From positions 2,156,501 through 2,220,500 of the forward strand of contig NZ_QRGO01000001.1 in NCBI RefSeq assembly GCF_003367195.1: 64,000 nucleotides of DNA. Direction: 5' to 3'. The DNA is from Undibacter mobilis. GTDB lineage: Bacteria > Pseudomonadota > Alphaproteobacteria > Rhizobiales > Xanthobacteraceae. Position 1 is the first letter of the stretch, and each line of letters begins with the position of its first letter. The notes under the pieces were generated by a model. The model was not told the origin of the DNA, ran no database searches, and worked only from the letters and a program-made list of their open reading frames with translations. The translations under genes and the position numbers were made by a program. Below, one piece after another: positions 18,999 to 28,059 of the stretch.

Positions 18999-20417
18999 AT
19001 GAAATTGTCAGCCCGTGTCGGCGCCGCAATATTCGTCGCAGCGCTCGGCGCGATCACGACTATGGCAGCGATGCCCGTTGCTGCTTCCGCGGCCGAGCTT
19101 AAGGTCTCGCACTTCAAGCTCGACAGCGGCCTTGAACTCATCGTCATTCCCGATCGCCGCGCCCCGGTGGTCACCCACATGATCTGGTACAAGGTCGGCG
19201 CCGCCGACGAGACGCCGGGCAAATCGGGCCTCGCGCATTTTCTCGAACATCTGCTGTTCAAGGGCACCGCCAAAAATCCGGCCGGGCATTTCTCGTCCGT
19301 CGTGGCGCGTATGGGCGGCCAGGAGAACGCGTTCACCTCGAACGACTACACCGGCTATTACCAGCGCGTGCCGGGCGAGAAGCTGAAAGCCGTGATGGAG
19401 TTCGAAGCCGATCGCATGACCGGCCTCGTTCTGACCGACGCGGTGGTGCTGCCCGAGCGTGACGTCATTCTTGAGGAGCGCAACCAGCGCATGGAGAACA
19501 ATCCGCGCGCCCGGCTCGGCGAGCAGATGGACGCCGCACTGTTTCTCAATTCCCCGTATGGCCGACCGGTCATCGGCTGGCGTCACGAGATGGAAGGGCT
19601 GACAAAGGACGACGCCATCGCTTTCTACCGCCGCTTCTACGGCCCCAACAATGCCGTGGTGATCGTCGCCGGCGATGTCGAGCCGGAGCAGGCGCTGAAG
19701 TTTGCGCAAGAGACCTACGGCCAGATCAAGGCGCACAACAATCTGCCACCGCGTGATCGTCCGCAGGAGCCGCCGCCCGCGGCCGCGCGCTCATTGACCC
19801 TGGCCGATCCGCGCGTCGAGCAGCCGATGATGCAGCGCTCTTATCTAGCGCCATCGTTCCGCCTGGCCAAGGCCGGCGAGTCCGAGGCGCTGGAAGTGCT
19901 GGCGCATGTTCTCGGCACCGGATCTAACAGCCGGCTTTATCGCGCGCTGGTCGTCGACAAGCCGGTCGCTGTCAACGCCGGCGCCTACTACGACGCCTCC
20001 GCTTATGACATGGCAAAATTCTCCGTCTACGGCGTGCCGGCACGCGGTGTGAGCCTCACCGAGTTCGAGGCCGCCGCCGACGCCGTCATCACAGCGGTGA
20101 TCGAGAAGGGCGTGAGCGACGACGAAATCGATCGTGCCAAGTCGCGGCTGATTGCGGATGCGGTCTACGCCCAGGACAACCAGGCCACCATGGCGCGGTG
20201 GTACGGCCAGGCGCTGATGAGCGGCGCCAAGGTCGAAGATGTGCAGAAATGGCCGGAGCGCATTCGCGCCGTGACCGCGATGCAGGTTCAGGAAGCCGCG
20301 CGTGCCTGGCTCGACAAGAAGCGTTCAGTGACAGGTTATCTCGTCAAGGATGAAACGCCGAAGGCTGGCAAGGCCGAGCAGCTGCAGCCTGCCAGCGCCG
20401 GAGGGAAGCGTTCATGA
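18999..20417 (+). CDS. M16 zinc metallopeptidase, catalytic type, exported
   Basis: A 472-aa M16 peptidase. A signal peptide (residues 1 to about 31, ending ASAAE) is followed by two M16 half-domains. The inverted zinc motif HxxEH is intact: H80-F-L-E83-H84 in GLAHFLEHLLFKG, with a distal glutamate in ILEERNQRMENNP. It should act in the periplasm. The ATG at 18999 is chosen because it begins the signal peptide; the frame is open to 18951. Its stop overlaps the start of the next M16 gene (ATGA), so the two are probably made together, as in M16B heterodimers. Confidence 0.9.
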   Translation: MKLSARVGAAIFVAALGAITTMAAMPVAASAAELKVSHFKLDSGLELIVIPDRRAPVVTHMIWYKVGAADETPGKSGLAHFLEHLLFKGTAKNPAGHFSSVVARMGGQENAFTSNDYTGYYQRVPGEKLKAVMEFEADRMTGLVLTDAVVLPERDVILEERNQRMENNPRARLGEQMDAALFLNSPYGRPVIGWRHEMEGLTKDDAIAFYRRFYGPNNAVVIVAGDVEPEQALKFAQETYGQIKAHNNLPPRDRPQEPPPAAARSLTLADPRVEQPMMQRSYLAPSFRLAKAGESEALEVLAHVLGTGSNSRLYRALVVDKPVAVNAGAYYDASAYDMAKFSVYGVPARGVSLTEFEAAADAVITAVIEKGVSDDEIDRAKSRLIADAVYAQDNQATMARWYGQALMSGAKVEDVQKWPERIRAVTAMQVQEAARAWLDKKRSVTGYLVKDETPKAGKAEQLQPASAGGKRS

Positions 20418-21739
20418 GGCGTCTCGTCGCTGTTATCGCGGCCGCGGCTGCGTTCGCGCTTGTCGGGCTTGCGCCGGCCGGCGCGGTGACGATCGAGAAG
20501 GTCGTCAGCCCGAAGGGTATCAAGGCCTGGCTGGTGCGTGAGAAGGCGGTGCCACTGATCGCCATGAGCTATGCCTTCGCCGGCGGTTCGGCGCAGGACC
20601 CGGCCGACAAGGCCGGCACGGCGAACCTCGTCGCCGACACACTCGACGAAGGCGCTGGCGAACTCGACAGCAAGGCCTACCATGACCGGCTGGAGCGCCG
20701 CGCCATCGAATTGTCGTTCAGCGCGACGCGCGATCAGTTCTATGGCTCGCTGCGCGTGCTTAACGACAACCGCGACGAAGCCTTCGACCTGCTGCGCCTC
20801 GCTTTGTCGCAGCCGCGCTTCGACGCCGAGGCGGTTGAGCGCGTGCGCGCTCAGGAAATCTCGGGGTTGCGCCGCGAGACCACCAATCCGAACAATATCG
20901 CCAGCCGCGCATGGTGGCAGGCGGCGTTTCCCGATCATCCTTATGGCCGCGAGACCAAGGGCTCGCTGGAGAGCGTGCCGCGCATTGCGGTCGCCGACTT
21001 GCGCGATTACACGCGCCGCGTCTTTGCCCGCAACGGCCTGACCATTTCCATCGTCGGTGATATCGACGCCAAGGCCGCCGGCGAACTGATCGACAAGGCA
21101 TTCGGGTCGCTGCCGGAGAAGAACGATCTCAAGCCGGTGCCGGAGGCCAGGCTGGCCGGACTTGGCCGCCGCATCGTCACCGACGTCGATGTGCCGCAGG
21201 CCGTCATCACTTTCGGCGGGGCCGGCATTCAGCGCAACGATCCTGATTTCATGGCGGGCTATATCGTCAACCACATCCTCGGCGGCGGCACCTTCTCGTC
21301 GCGGCTCTACAAGGAAGTGCGCGAGAAGCGCGGCCTCGCTTACGGCGTGTCGGAGAGTCTCGTCTGGTTCAAATCCGCCGCGCTGTTCATCGGCGGCACC
21401 GCTACCCGTGCCGACCGTACCGCCGAGGCGCTTTCGATCATCGAGGCCGAGACCAAGCGCATGGCGGAGGAAGGTCCGACCGCCGACGAACTCGCCGCCG
21501 CCAAGGACTATCTCAAGGGTGCCTATCCCTTGTCGCTCGACACCTCCTCGAAAATCGCCGGGCAGCTGACGCAGATCCAGCTCGACGATCTCGGCATCGA
21601 CTATATCGACAAGCGCTCGGCCATGATCGACGCCGTGACGCTGGCCGATGCCAAGCGCGTCGCCAAGCGTCTGTTCGGTGGCGGCATGCTGGTGACGGTG
21701 GCGGGCCGGCCGAAGGGGCTGGCGTCGACTACGCAGTGA
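20414..21739 (+). CDS. M16 peptidase-like partner lacking the zinc motif, exported
   Basis: A 441-aa M16-family protein with a signal peptide (RRLVAVIAAAAAFALVGLAPAGA). Where the catalytic subunit has HFLEH, this one reads NLVADTLDEG, so it cannot bind zinc in the standard way. The C-terminal half keeps the substrate-binding block KRGLAYGVSESL. Pairs of one active and one inactive M16 protein form the M16B heterodimer, so this is probably the regulatory half. A weak GC hairpin with a T-rich tail (21746-21768) may end the transcript. Confidence 0.88.
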   Translation: MRRLVAVIAAAAAFALVGLAPAGAVTIEKVVSPKGIKAWLVREKAVPLIAMSYAFAGGSAQDPADKAGTANLVADTLDEGAGELDSKAYHDRLERRAIELSFSATRDQFYGSLRVLNDNRDEAFDLLRLALSQPRFDAEAVERVRAQEISGLRRETTNPNNIASRAWWQAAFPDHPYGRETKGSLESVPRIAVADLRDYTRRVFARNGLTISIVGDIDAKAAGELIDKAFGSLPEKNDLKPVPEARLAGLGRRIVTDVDVPQAVITFGGAGIQRNDPDFMAGYIVNHILGGGTFSSRLYKEVREKRGLAYGVSESLVWFKSAALFIGGTATRADRTAEALSIIEAETKRMAEEGPTADELAAAKDYLKGAYPLSLDTSSKIAGQLTQIQLDDLGIDYIDKRSAMIDAVTLADAKRVAKRLFGGGMLVTVAGRPKGLASTTQ

Positions 21740-21794
21740 ACATTTGCACGGCCCGTGCGTTTAAGTTTCATGGTTTTCAAGTAATCTCCCCATC

Positions 21795-23111
21795 ATGCCC
21801 CTGACCCAATCCATCGACAGCGCGCTTCAACAGAATGTCGGCCAGCATGGCGTGTCCGCCGAGGCGCTCGAGGCCGCGCTCGCCCGCGCCGAGGGGGCGC
21901 TCGACTGGCTGCGCGCGCGTCATGGCGATGGAGGCCTGCCGCTTCTGAACCTGCCGGAGACGACGTCCGATCTGCCGCCGTTGCGCGATGCGGCGATTGC
22001 GCTGGCCGATCGCGCCACCGACATCGTGATGCTCGGCACCGGCGGTTCCAGTCTCGGCGGCCAGACCCTGGCTCAGCTTGCCGGCCACATGGTGCCGGGT
22101 GTCGGTGCTTTGCGTGCCGGGCCGCGGCTGCATTTCATGGACAATCTCGACCCGGATTCCTTCGCCGCGCTGCTAAAGCATCTACCGCTACAGACCGCGC
22201 GCTTCGTGTCGATCTCGAAGTCCGGCGGCACCGGTGAAACGCTGATGCAGACCATCGCCGTGTTGTCGGCGCTGCACGAGGCGAGCCTCGGGCCCCGCAT
22301 TCCCGATATTTTCCTCGGCCTCACCGAGTCGGCCAAGCCGGGCAAGAAGAACGGCCTGCGCGATCTGCTCGGCCAGTACAAGGTGCCCATGCTGGAGCAT
22401 CACACCGGCGTCGGCGGCCGCTTCTCGGTGCTGACCAATGTCGGCCTGCTGCCGGCGGCGATGCTCGGCCTCGATGTGACGGCGATCCGCGCCGGCGCGG
22501 CGCTGGCGTTCAAGCCGGTGCTGGCCAAGAAGAAGGCCACCGATGTGCCGGCGGCGGTCGGCGCGGCGCTTTCGGTCGCGCTTGCCGAGACCAAGAACAA
22601 AGGCATCAGCGTCGTCATGGCCTATGCCGACCGGCTGGAGCGATTCACGCGCTGGTATGGGCAGCTCTGGGCCGAAAGTCTCGGCAAGGACGGCAAGGGC
22701 ACAACGCCGATCGGCGCTCTCGGTCCGGTCGACCAACACAGCCAGTTGCAGCTCTTCATCGCCGGGCCGCGCGACAAACTGTTCACGGTCATCACCACCG
22801 ACCGCGCCGGAAAGGGCCCGCGCATGGACAAGAAACTGTCGGAGATCGCCGGCGAGGCGGGCTTTGGCGGCAAAACCATCGGCGATCTGGTCGGCGCGCA
22901 GGGCCGCGCCACCGCCGAAACCTTGGCCAAGAACGGCTGCCCGGTGCGCACGATCCATTTGCCGGTCATCGACGAGCAGAGCATGGGCGAACTGCTCATG
23001 CACTTTATGCTCGAGACTATTATCGCCGCGCATCTCATCGGCGTCGACGCTTTCGACCAGCCGGCGGTGGAAGAGGGCAAGGTGCTGGCGAAGAAGTATT
23101 TGACCCAGTAA
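21795..23111 (+). CDS. pgi: Glucose-6-phosphate isomerase
   Basis: A 438-aa sugar isomerase that interconverts glucose-6-phosphate and fructose-6-phosphate. SIS-domain phosphate loops are visible as LGTGGSSLGGQT and SKSGGTGETL; later blocks include LTNVGLLPAAMLG and GALGPVDQHSQLQLF with the active-site histidine/glutamine region. It is shorter than E. coli Pgi (about 550 aa), as is usual for this alphaproteobacterial subgroup. It is monocistronic by position, flanked by repeats and a weak hairpin. Confidence 0.9.
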   Translation: MPLTQSIDSALQQNVGQHGVSAEALEAALARAEGALDWLRARHGDGGLPLLNLPETTSDLPPLRDAAIALADRATDIVMLGTGGSSLGGQTLAQLAGHMVPGVGALRAGPRLHFMDNLDPDSFAALLKHLPLQTARFVSISKSGGTGETLMQTIAVLSALHEASLGPRIPDIFLGLTESAKPGKKNGLRDLLGQYKVPMLEHHTGVGGRFSVLTNVGLLPAAMLGLDVTAIRAGAALAFKPVLAKKKATDVPAAVGAALSVALAETKNKGISVVMAYADRLERFTRWYGQLWAESLGKDGKGTTPIGALGPVDQHSQLQLFIAGPRDKLFTVITTDRAGKGPRMDKKLSEIAGEAGFGGKTIGDLVGAQGRATAETLAKNGCPVRTIHLPVIDEQSMGELLMHFMLETIIAAHLIGVDAFDQPAVEEGKVLAKKYLTQ

Positions 23112-23190
23112 CTGTCATCGCCCGCGCCAGCGGGCGGTCCAGCAGACTCAGTGTATACTGGATGCCCCGCTTTCGCGGGGCATGACAGGC
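23112..23190. repeat. Palindromic intergenic repeat (GTCATCGCCCGC...GGGGCATGAC type)
   Basis: Two hairpins, GCCCGCGCCAGCGGGC and TGCCCCGCTTTCGCGGGGCA, are bounded by TGTCATC and CATGACA, with CAGTGTATACTGG between them. The right hairpin ends 6 nt before the arfB start region, so it would be in the arfB leader if transcribed from upstream. This is a different family from the CCTCATCCTGAGG repeats. Confidence 0.7.
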
Positions 23191-23195
23191 GAGTG

Positions 23196-23615
23196 ATGCA
23201 CCAAGTCACGTCCACCATTTCTATCGACGACTCCGAGCTTGAGGAAAGCTTCGTGCGCGCCTCGGGGCCGGGCGGGCAGAACGTCAACAAGGTGTCGTCG
23301 GCGGTGCAACTGCGCTTTGACGCGCGGCACTCGCCGTCGCTGCCGAATGACGTCGCCATTCGCCTGATGAAGCTCGCCGGGTCGCGGCTGACCAAGGACG
23401 GCGTCATCGTCATCGTGGCGCAGGAGCACCGCGACCAGTCGCGTAACCGTGCCGAGGCTCGCGAGCGGCTGTTCGACATGATCCGCCAGGCGGCGGTGCG
23501 TCCCACCGTACGGCGCGAGACCAAGGTACCGAAATCCGAGAAGAAAAAGCGGGTCGAGGGCAAGAAACGCCGCAGCGAGATCAAGGCCGGCCGCGGCAAA
23601 GGCAACTGGGACTAA
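23196..23615 (+). CDS. arfB: Peptidyl-tRNA hydrolase ArfB (ribosome rescue)
   Basis: A 139-aa release-factor-like protein with the catalytic GGQ at residues 26-28 (ASGPGGQNVNKV). The strongly basic C-terminal tail (KSEKKKRVEGKKRRSEIKAGRGKG) enters the mRNA channel of stalled ribosomes. It lacks codon-recognition domains, as in ArfB/ICT1. The ATG at 23196 has AGGCGAG just upstream; the ORF extends to 23151, but that part is the repeat. Confidence 0.92.
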   Translation: MHQVTSTISIDDSELEESFVRASGPGGQNVNKVSSAVQLRFDARHSPSLPNDVAIRLMKLAGSRLTKDGVIVIVAQEHRDQSRNRAEARERLFDMIRQAAVRPTVRRETKVPKSEKKKRVEGKKRRSEIKAGRGKGNWD

Positions 23616-23618
23616 TTC

Positions 23619-23697
23619 GGCCTCATCCTGAGGCGCCGCCAAAGGCGGGATAACGGGCACAGCCGGGGGCGTGGCCTCGCGGCGGCCGCCTTGGACC
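23619..23697. repeat. Fragment of the dispersed CCTCATCCTGAGG repeat, copy D
   Basis: GGCCTCATCCTGAGGC matches the left end of copies A and B. What follows (CGCCGCCAAAGGCGGGATAACGG...) diverges, so this is a decayed or chimeric copy. It lies between arfB and mutL. Confidence 0.55.
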
Positions 23698-23737
23698 ACT
23701 AGATTGGGGCCGAACTCCCGAATCAGGCCCATTTTTT

Positions 23738-25543
23738 ATGCCCGTCCGCCAACTCTCCGAAGCCGTCGTCAACCGCATCGCCGCCGGTGAGGTGGTCGAG
23801 CGTCCGGCCAGCGTCGTCAAGGAACTGGTCGAGAATGCGCTCGATGCCGGCGCCAAGCGCATCGACGTGCTGACAGACGGCGGCGGGCGGCGGCTGATCC
23901 GTGTCACCGACGACGGCGCCGGCATGACGCGTGCCGATCTCGACTTGTGCGTCGAGCGTCACGCCACCTCCAAGCTCGATGGCGACGACCTGCTGGCGAT
24001 CCACACGCTCGGCTTTCGCGGCGAGGCTTTGCCGTCGATCGGCTCGGTGGCGCGGCTGACCATCACGACGCGGCACAAAAGCGAGCCGCATGCCTGGACG
24101 CTGACGGTCGATGCCGGCGACAAATCAGATATCAAACCGGCGGCACTCGGCGAAGGCACCACGATCGAGGTGCGCGATCTGTTTTACGCGACGCCAGCGC
24201 GGCTGAAGTTTCTCAAGACTGACCGGAGCGAGGGCGAGGCGGTGCGCGAGGTGGTGCGGCGGCTGGCGATGAGCCGTCCCGATGTCGCCTTCACGCTGGC
24301 GGGCGAAGACCGTGCGCCGGTCACCTGGAGCGCGGCCGGCGAGGAGGAGCCGCTGATGCGGCTCGGCGACGTGCTGGGCGCCGACTTCCGCGCCAATGCC
24401 ATCGCCATCGATGCCGAGCGCGATGGCGTGCGTGTCGAGGGCTTCGCCGGATTGCCGACGCTGTCGCGTGCCAATTCGCTCGGCCAGTACATGTTCGTCA
24501 ACGGCCGGCCGGTGCGCGACAAGCTGCTGGTTGGCGCCGTGCGCGGCGCCTATGCCGATTACTTGCCGCGCGACCGCCATCCGGTGCTGGCGCTGTTCGT
24601 CACGCTGCCGACGAGCGAAGTCGATGTGAACGTGCATCCGGCCAAGACCGAAGTGCGTTTCCGCGATTCCGGACTGGTGCGTGGCCTGATCGTCAGCGCG
24701 CTGAAACATGCTTTGGTGCGCGAGGGTCAGCGTGCGGCATCGACCGGCGGCGGCGCCACGATTGCCGCGTTCCGTCCGGTCACGATGGCGCGGCGCGCTC
24801 CCTATGACTGGCGCAATTCGCCGTCACGTCCGACGCCATGGTCGCCGACGCATGGCAATGTCGCCCTTGGCTTTGAAGAGGCGGCACAGGCGGCGTTTGA
24901 TGTCGGTGCGCCGTCGGCCGATGCGCGGGTCGAGAGCTTCGCACCGAATGCTGAATTGATCGAGCAGCCGCTCGGCGCGGCGCGGGCGCAGATTCACGAG
25001 ACCTATATCGTATCGCAGACCCGCGACGGTCTTGTGATTGTCGATCAGCACGCGGCGCATGAGCGCATTGTCTATGAGCGCATGAAGGCCGCGCTGGATA
25101 AATCGGGAATCGCCCGGCAGATCTTGCTGATCCCCGAAATCGTTGAAGTGGACGAGGGCGATGCGTCGCGGCTCGTCGCGCGGGCCGCGGACCTGGAGCG
25201 CTTCGGTCTGGCGCTCGAAGCCTTTGGTCCCGGCGCCGTGGCGGTGCGCGAAACGCCATCCATGCTTGGCGATGTCGATGTACGCGGGCTGGTCACCGAT
25301 CTTGCCGAACACATGGCCGAGTGGGACGATTCTCTGCCGCTGGAGCGGCGGTTATTGCACGTGTCGGCGACCATGGCCTGCCACGGCTCGGTGCGCGCGG
25401 GACGGCGGCTCAAGCCCGACGAGATGAATGCGCTGCTGCGCGAGATGGAGACAACGCCGAACTCCGGCCAGTGCAATCACGGCCGGCCGACTTATGTCGA
25501 GTTGAAGCTTGGGGATATCGAGCGGTTGTTCGGTCGGCGCTGA
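23738..25543 (+). CDS. mutL: DNA mismatch repair protein MutL
   Basis: A 601-aa mismatch repair ATPase. The N-terminal GHKL domain has [19 protein letters not shown], and [16 protein letters not shown] variable proline/arginine-rich linker spans about 345-420, and the C-terminal domain follows. The metal-binding endonuclease motif DQHA(x)2E(x)4E is intact at residues 436-447, so this is a nicking MutL as in bacteria without MutH. It starts 122 bp after arfB, across the repeat fragment. Confidence 0.95.
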   Translation: MPVRQLSEAVVNRIAAGEVVERPASVVKELVENALDAGAKRIDVLTDGGGRRLIRVTDDGAGMTRADLDLCVERHATSKLDGDDLLAIHTLGFRGEALPSIGSVARLTITTRHKSEPHAWTLTVDAGDKSDIKPAALGEGTTIEVRDLFYATPARLKFLKTDRSEGEAVREVVRRLAMSRPDVAFTLAGEDRAPVTWSAAGEEEPLMRLGDVLGADFRANAIAIDAERDGVRVEGFAGLPTLSRANSLGQYMFVNGRPVRDKLLVGAVRGAYADYLPRDRHPVLALFVTLPTSEVDVNVHPAKTEVRFRDSGLVRGLIVSALKHALVREGQRAASTGGGATIAAFRPVTMARRAPYDWRNSPSRPTPWSPTHGNVALGFEEAAQAAFDVGAPSADARVESFAPNAELIEQPLGAARAQIHETYIVSQTRDGLVIVDQHAAHERIVYERMKAALDKSGIARQILLIPEIVEVDEGDASRLVARAADLERFGLALEAFGPGAVAVRETPSMLGDVDVRGLVTDLAEHMAEWDDSLPLERRLLHVSATMACHGSVRAGRRLKPDEMNALLREMETTPNSGQCNHGRPTYVELKLGDIERLFGRR

Positions 25544-25571
25544 ATTTAAGCGATGATGTCAGGGGGCAATC

Positions 25572-25967
25572 TTGAAAACGTCCGAAGTTGTCATCCGCTT
25601 TCTGATGCAAATCGGCATTCCCACTCTTGCAATCGCTGGATACCTCGCGACATCGCGTTCCTCGGAAGCCGGGAATATTCTCATGTTGCCCTTTTTCTTA
25701 GGGATTCCGGCCATTATCGTAACTATATTCGTGTTTGTCCCGATTGAGGTATTTGGAGCAAACCGAGGAAGAAGGGGCCTGTCTTTGGCTGCCATTCCAT
25801 TTATTGGGATAGCGCTTCCTTGGGCACTTTTTCCATTTGCGGGAAACTTAAACAATTTCTTACAAGGCGCTGTAATGCTGTCCGGCTTCGGTTTTGTATG
25901 GGGCGTGCTTTGGATCATCACGCGGCCTTTCTACGCGATGTTTCTGACGCGCGAATCGAATTCGTAG
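25572..25967 (+). CDS. Small membrane protein of unknown function, low GC
   Basis: A 131-aa protein with about four membrane segments (IGIPTLAIAGYLA, ILMLPFFLGIPAIIVTIFVFVPI, LAAIPFIGIALPWALFP, AVMLSGFGFVWGVLWII). Translation probably begins at TTG (25572), because AGGGGG lies about 6 nt upstream. I do not recognise the family. Base composition is far below that of its neighbours: I count 25/60 GC in 25681-25740 and 24/60 in 25801-25860, against about 65% around it. That suggests recent acquisition or weak codon selection. Confidence 0.65.
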   Translation: MKTSEVVIRFLMQIGIPTLAIAGYLATSRSSEAGNILMLPFFLGIPAIIVTIFVFVPIEVFGANRGRRGLSLAAIPFIGIALPWALFPFAGNLNNFLQGAVMLSGFGFVWGVLWIITRPFYAMFLTRESNS

Positions 25968-26067
25968 TCCGTTAGGTCGTCGCCTCCGAAAATATAGATG
26001 CGCCGTTTATTGGAATCGTCGCCAAATGGCGATAAGTTCTCGCCGGATACATTCTCTGGGGGCTTTC

Positions 26068-26439
26068 ATGAAATCGATCTTTGCATTGGCGCTGCTCGGC
26101 CTTGTGGCTGCGGTGACGCCGTCCTTCGCGCAGGACAATACCAAGGTGCTCGGCAGCTATACTGTGACCGGCACCGAGACTGATGGCGCCAAATATGATG
26201 GTGAGGGCACGCTCGCCGTCACCATGGACAAGAGCGGCGCGCTCGAACTGAAATGGGATGGCGGCAAATATGTCGGCATCGGCCAGGTCGAAGGCAGCAA
26301 ACTGTTCGTCGGCTCGGTCGCCGACGGCAAGGTGGTCATCATGGTGATGGACATCAAGCCGGATGGCTCGCTCGAAGGCAAGTGGTGGCGCCGCACCGAT
26401 GCCGGCACCAAGGGCACCGAGGTCTGGAAGAAGAAGTAG
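26068..26439 (+). CDS. Small exported protein of unknown function
   Basis: A 123-aa protein with a signal peptide (MKSIFALALLGLVAAVTPSFAQ). The mature part is beta-rich with regular glycines (GSYTVTGTETDGAKYDGEGTLAVTMDKSGALELKWDGGKYVGIGQVEG...), consistent with a small periplasmic beta-barrel or sandwich. The ATG at 26068 is preferred over 26026 because it begins the signal peptide and has GGGGG about 6 nt upstream. No known function. Confidence 0.7.
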   Translation: MKSIFALALLGLVAAVTPSFAQDNTKVLGSYTVTGTETDGAKYDGEGTLAVTMDKSGALELKWDGGKYVGIGQVEGSKLFVGSVADGKVVIMVMDIKPDGSLEGKWWRRTDAGTKGTEVWKKK

Positions 26440-26461
26440 CTTCTTCTCGGGTAGCGACGAT

Positions 26462-26492
26462 TGTCATGGCCGGGTCAAGTCCGGCCATGACA
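26462..26492. terminator. Perfect 12-bp palindrome, possible bidirectional terminator or REP
   Basis: TGTCATGGCCGG and its exact complement flank a 7-nt loop. It lies in the 67-bp gap between two convergent genes (the exported protein and rsmD), where a shared terminator would be expected. There is no T run on either side, and the arms resemble a short dispersed repeat, so it may simply be a REP. Confidence 0.5.
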
Positions 26493-26506
26493 GCGTATGT
26501 TGTTAC

Positions 26507-27061
26507 TTATGACCCGCGCAGGAAAATCAGTTCCGAGTCGTCATACGTCCGCCGCTCCAGTTCCTCGAAACCTTCGGGCGCGGCGAACTTCGCGCTGGTC
26601 GCTTCCTCGACCACAACAAGCGCGTCCTTCGTCAGCCAGCCGCCTTCGCGCGCTGAGGCGAGCGCCTGTTCGGCAAGGCCTCTGCCATAAGGCGGATCGA
26701 GAAAGGCGAGGGTGAAGGGCTCAAGCGGATAGGCCGGGCCGAGTTTGGTGGCGTCGCGGCGGAAGATGCGGCTGGTGCCGCCAAGGCCGAGCTGCTCGGT
26801 GTTGTTGCGCAGCAAGGAGCGCGCCTCGACGCCGTCATCGACGAAGAGCACATAGGCAGCGCCGCGCGACAAAGCCTCGATGCCGAGCGCACCGGTGCCG
26901 GCGAAGAGATCGAGCACGCGCGCGCCTTCCACCGGATTGCCGTAGCCATGCGCCAGGATGTTGAACAGCGACTCGCGCAGGCGGTCGGCCGTTGGCCGCA
27001 GCCCTTCGCCCTTCGGCCCGGCGATCGGGCGCGAGCGCAGTCGGCCGCCGACGACCCTCAT
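26507..27061 (-). CDS. rsmD: 16S rRNA (guanine-N2) methyltransferase RsmD
   Basis: A 184-aa SAM-dependent methyltransferase for G966 of 16S rRNA. It begins with MRVVGGRLRSRPI, has the SAM loop VLDLFAGTGALGIEALSRGA, and the catalytic DPPYGRGLAEQAL. Its ATG overlaps the stop of the pseudouridine synthase gene (ATGA, 27058-27061), so the two rRNA modification genes are coupled. Confidence 0.93.
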   Translation of the reverse strand: MRVVGGRLRSRPIAGPKGEGLRPTADRLRESLFNILAHGYGNPVEGARVLDLFAGTGALGIEALSRGAAYVLFVDDGVEARSLLRNNTEQLGLGGTSRIFRRDATKLGPAYPLEPFTLAFLDPPYGRGLAEQALASAREGGWLTKDALVVVEEATSAKFAAPEGFEELERRTYDDSELIFLRGS

Positions 27062-28023
27062 TTGCTGTTTCTCGGATAGGCGGGGCGGGGACCGCTCTTG
27101 CTGCGGTCGCGGCGCGGGCGCTTCTTCTGCTGTGAGCGCGGCTCTTTTTCTCGGCCCCAGGCGGTGACTTCTTCGCGTTGCCGCGGCGCGGGTGCGCTGC
27201 GCGGCGGGGCGGAAGGAGAGGGGCGCTTGCGCGGCATCCGCTCCTCATCGCTGACCAGCGGTGCGGAAAAATCGGCGCCACTGTCCTGCACAATTTTCTC
27301 GCCCAGTTCGGCGCGCAGCGCCGCGGTCTCGACTTCCTTGACCTCGCCTTCGGGCAGGTCGCCCAGCATGAAGGGGCCGTATGAGACGCGGATCAGGCGG
27401 TTGACGCGCAGGCCCAGCGACTCCAGCACCTTGCGGACTTCACGGTTCTTGCCTTCCCGGATGGCAAAGGACAGCCACGCATTGGCGCCCTGTTCGCGTT
27501 CGAGCAGGGCTTCGATCGGGCCGTAATGGACTCCTTCGACGGTGATGCCGTCGCGCAGTTTGTCGAGCGTCGGCTGATCGACGCGGCCGTTGGCGCGCAC
27601 GCGGTAGCGGCGCAGCCAGGCGGTGGTCGGCAGTTCGAGCGTGCGGGCCAGTCCACCGTCATTGGTGAGCAGCAGCAGGCCTTCGGTGTTCATGTCGAGG
27701 CGGCCGACGCTGATGAGCCGCGGCAGCTTCTTCGGCAGTGCGCCGAAAATGGTCGGGCGGCCTTCGGGGTCGGAATGGGTGGTCACCAGCCCGCGCGGCT
27801 TGTTGTAGAGGAACAGGCGGGTCCGCTCGCGGCGCGGCATCGGATTGCCATCGATCACGATGCGGTCGGACGGGGTGACGTTGAGCGCCGGCGAGGAAAT
27901 GACCTGGCCGTTGACCGAGACGCGGCCCTGTTCGATCCAGGCCTCGGCCTCGCGGCGGGAGGCGAGCCCGGCTCGGGCCATGACCTTGGCGATGCGCTCG
28001 CCGCTGCTGGGTTTGTCGCTCAT
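27058..28023 (-). CDS. RsuA/RluB-family rRNA pseudouridine synthase
   Basis: A 321-aa enzyme. The S4 RNA-binding domain is at about residues 9-55 (RIAKVMARAGLASRREAEAWI). The catalytic domain has the aspartate D110 in GRLDMNTEGLLLLTND, then REGKNREVRKVLESLGL. A long basic and proline-rich tail (from about 255) ends the protein and probably binds RNA. It is most like RluB (23S rRNA U2605), but RsuA and RluE/F cannot be excluded. It is divergent from tadA. Confidence 0.88.
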   Translation of the reverse strand: MSDKPSSGERIAKVMARAGLASRREAEAWIEQGRVSVNGQVISSPALNVTPSDRIVIDGNPMPRRERTRLFLYNKPRGLVTTHSDPEGRPTIFGALPKKLPRLISVGRLDMNTEGLLLLTNDGGLARTLELPTTAWLRRYRVRANGRVDQPTLDKLRDGITVEGVHYGPIEALLEREQGANAWLSFAIREGKNREVRKVLESLGLRVNRLIRVSYGPFMLGDLPEGEVKEVETAALRAELGEKIVQDSGADFSAPLVSDEERMPRKRPSPSAPPRSAPAPRQREEVTAWGREKEPRSQQKKRPRRDRSKSGPRPAYPRNSK

Positions 28024-28059
28024 TTGTCTCCGCCGTGATGCCCGGCTATGAGGGCGTTT

